Origin: Gaertneriomyces semiglobifer
Lineage: Eukaryota > Chytridiomycota > Chytridiomycetes > Spizellomycetales > Spizellomycetaceae
Length of the DNA: 64,000 nt
Reading direction: 5' to 3'
Assembly: GCA_025558075.1 (NCBI GenBank)
Contig: JAHLKF010000004.1
Location: 806,001-870,000, forward strand
The notes beneath the pieces were generated by a model, which was not told the DNA's origin, did no database searches, and saw nothing but the letters and a program-made list of their open reading frames with translations. Position 1 is the stretch's first letter; each line of letters begins with the position of its first letter. Made by a program: the position numbers and the translations under genes. Positions 61,879 through 64,000 of the stretch are shown here, one piece after another.

Positions 61879-63014
61879 TCACTCGGACCTGCCTCTCCTA
61901 TAAGTACGAGACGCCAGAGGAGTACATTTGTTGGGAGAAGTTCCGAGCGCGTGATCTAGGAATGTAGCCAGACGGTAGCCACCCTTCGCCAGCTGCTCTC
62001 GAGCCACCATGTACGACTGCTGATAATATTGCTCGGCCAGGTCGTGAGAAGTTACTGTCCCATTTCCAGCAAGCAAATCCTTGTCCCAGACCAGGTTGCA
62101 ATTCAGCTGATTAGAGTCAAGCGCAAAGTCAAAAGAATTGCTAGACCACCACGTGCGCTTCTTCTCTGCAAAGGCACCCGATTGGATGGCCTCGATGATC
62201 CAGTCCGTATAAGCAGTCCAACTACCACCGAAATTCTCTTTTACGTCCTTCTCAGGAATATAAACATCCCAAAGCACATGCAGCTGGTAGCGGCTGCGGC
62301 GTCCATTGTAGACGTACGTTTCGCTTCCGTTCCACTAAACGCTATGGTGTAAATTTCATATCGCGGGGCATGCCTCGGAAGTATGTACGAACCTTTGCGA
62401 AGAACTCATTGCCGCCAAGCAGCTTGCCACAAGTGTGCAGTGGCTGAACAACGTCACCGAAAAAATGAGATAGAAACAGAAGTGCTTCCATTCGTTCCGA
62501 CGTCGCCCTGCCCGGCTGTAAGCGTTGCGTGTAATTTTGCATTGCATCTACAATGTTGACACCATTGGAGCCGTCTCTCGCAAGATCAATAGAGCAAGAC
62601 ACAGGATGCGTAGAGTTGGCATCTAAGGGGGTCACGTCTTTGGAACCGACAAAATGGAGATTGTAACTCCATGCATCTGTGTCATGCGATAGAGTTAGAC
62701 GGTAGGTCCTGTTCAAGTATGCCAGCAATCAACTTACACTCCGGGCGCTTCTTAACTTCATCGGCCCAGTTCGCGGCGACGGTAAGATTCCATTCCTCCG
62801 GCAAAAGTTGCTGAACTGCCGATTTCGTACTTTGTCCGACGAGGGTATCGGCAATGTGGCCAACCACAGCATGTCCTTAAAATGTGGCAGGTGTGATTTG
62901 AAGGTAAGGAATCGTTCTCGCTTGCCACCTAGTATGCACAGTCTGTTTACCTTCAAACCCCCAAGCCCGCGCTAACGTCGCCCACAACGGCACTAAGAGC
63001 ACTGGCTTCCACAT
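61879..63014 (-). CDS. secreted S1/P1-type nuclease, 313 aa
   Basis: A zinc-dependent secreted enzyme that cuts single-stranded DNA and RNA. Four exons (63014-62951, 62875-62738, 62676-62393, 62334-61879) sum to 942 nt. A signal peptide (MWKPVLLVPLWATLARA) is predicted to be cleaved so that Trp18 becomes the first residue, as required in this family, where the N-terminal Trp binds zinc. WGFEGHAVVGHIAD, NWADEVKKRPE, SHFFGDVVQPLHT and LHVLWD supply the other zinc ligands in the family order. Several Cys and N-glycosylation sites fit secretion. It probably serves phosphate or nucleoside scavenging; the role in this organism is inference. Confidence 0.9.
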
Positions 63015-63682
63015 TCCTTATGAGGTAATAGCTGAGTATGAATGGCGAGAGCTCTCACTGGTGAGGTGAGAGACTCGTCGAAGTTCGCCTCTGTTTTTAT
63101 CATGCCGGGAGTTCGCCTGGTTGAGTATGTGTTATGCTGCATCCGAGCAGGATTTTGCGGATTGTGACCAGCAAACTTGCAGGAAGAACATGATAACAAG
63201 ATCGTGATCTCCACAAAAAAAAGCCCACGCAAACGTGCGGTTCCTGCCTGGGCTACTTGTGGATGAAGAAGGGTAAACGATAAGTTGAGCATGGCAGCTT
63301 CTTCCAGGCAGTGTCACTGGGAACATGTCAGTAAAAGATGCATCTTGTTATCAACGGGGCGAGCTGTCCCAACATCAGCTGCATAATAGAATCAACAGTC
63401 CTCTTCAGACAACTTTGGCATGACAGAGGGCACTGCCCTTATGATTTGCAGGTAGGAAATACCCAGGTGTCGGTCGAACAGGGGCAATGATTTTAGATCC
63501 TGCGAAGAGCCAGCAGATTTTGCGGTTGACGGTGTTGACGCATGTCATGTTACCCTACTGTTTTCCATATACCAGCACTGCGTCGGACTGTTAAACTCGT
63601 TGGGATAGCAAATTCAGATTGTGGATCATTTGTCGGAAAGTGGAATCTTATCCCTTCCCTTTTGAATTGCGCCGTTTCAGAC
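63015..63682. other. intergenic region between divergent genes
   Basis: About 0.67 kb separating the nuclease start from the last gene. Only short frames without protein character. No regulatory element is obvious. Confidence 0.45.
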
Positions 63683-64000
63683 ATGTCGGCTACGCCGAAA
63701 AAGACGCCCAAGGCAACTGCTACCGTGTATGTGCCGCGGCATCGAAGAGCCACATCTTTCAAGGATGCGGCCGAGGAGGATGGTTCTCCAGATTCAGCGC
63801 CGTCCTCCGCACCACCGTCTCCGCCATCATGCACTCCGCCAAAGCACCGCAAAGGCCGTGGCACGTTCAAAGCACGGATCACGATCAAAGACCCGCTGTT
63901 GGATGACAAACCGAGGGTCAAGCAGGTCGAGCGGGTATATCCCAAATGGCAACACACGAATGTGAACTCCAAGGGAGGCTTAGAGGAGCGGATCAGCGAG
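63683..64000 (+). CDS. N-terminal part of an unknown basic protein (cut by window end)
   Basis: An ATG at 63683 opens a frame that stays open to the last base (106 codons). It begins MSATPKKTPKATATVYVPRH and is rich in Pro, Ser and Lys, followed by a more ordered basic stretch (RGTFKARITIKDPLLDDKPR). Composition suits a nuclear or RNA-binding protein; no family is recognised. An antisense frame of similar length covers the same DNA but begins outside a plausible start. Confidence 0.5.
   Translation, partial: MSATPKKTPKATATVYVPRHRRATSFKDAAEEDGSPDSAPSSAPPSPPSCTPPKHRKGRGTFKARITIKDPLLDDKPRVKQVERVYPKWQHTNVNSKGGLEERISE

Overview
This is nuclear DNA of a fungus. Genes are dense (about 26 in 64 kb) and alternate between strands. 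They are split by short GT-AG introns of roughly 50-95 nt, often with a visible CTAAC/CTAAT-like branch site. The chitin synthase, fungal-type aspartokinase and low-Mr thioredoxin reductase indicate a fungus. POC1, a centriole/basal-body protein, indicates a flagellated (zoosporic) one, most likely a chytrid or relative; I infer this and cannot fix the order. Many gene models below were joined by hand across introns, and for most of them the summed exon length was checked to be a multiple of three.

Layout. 0.3-4.5 kb: phosphopantothenate-cysteine ligase, an orphan protein and a BAR/I-BAR-like protein. 5.4-11 kb: POC1 (+) and a PHD-JmjC histone demethylase (-). 11.6-14.3 kb: a small membrane protein, the translocon protein RAMP4/SERP and a broken orphan gene. 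14.9-19 kb: aspartokinase and a Swf1-like DHHC palmitoyltransferase. 19.5-25.7 kb: a type II membrane protein with a Crinkler-like head, a coiled-coil orphan, a METTL14-family protein and a mucin-like cell-surface protein. 26-30 kb: a RING protein with SUMO-interacting motifs, then thioredoxin reductase and Trm9 divergently transcribed from a short shared promoter. 30-37.5 kb: chitin synthase and the V-ATPase catalytic subunit, divergent across 1.2 kb that holds an E-box cluster. 37.7-50.7 kb: a large tail-anchored orphan, an SRSF10-like SR protein, a membrane-anchored GH26-like protein, an ankyrin protein and PUF6. 51-53.9 kb: gene-free DNA almost devoid of CpG. 54-64 kb: Ran, a PTEN-formin fusion, a cytochrome P450, an S1/P1 nuclease and the start of a further gene.

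Most genes are housekeeping and do not form one pathway. The most notable points are: a 4-nt microexon inside the Ran G3 box; a PTEN-like/FH1/FH2 formin of the type best known from plants, with a dead phosphatase loop; the 2.9 kb CpG-depleted block; three genes whose first intron directly follows the start ATG; and a VMA1 intron lying one base from the site where the yeast VMA1 intein is inserted. No complete new multi-gene system, CRISPR array, tRNA or rRNA was seen.
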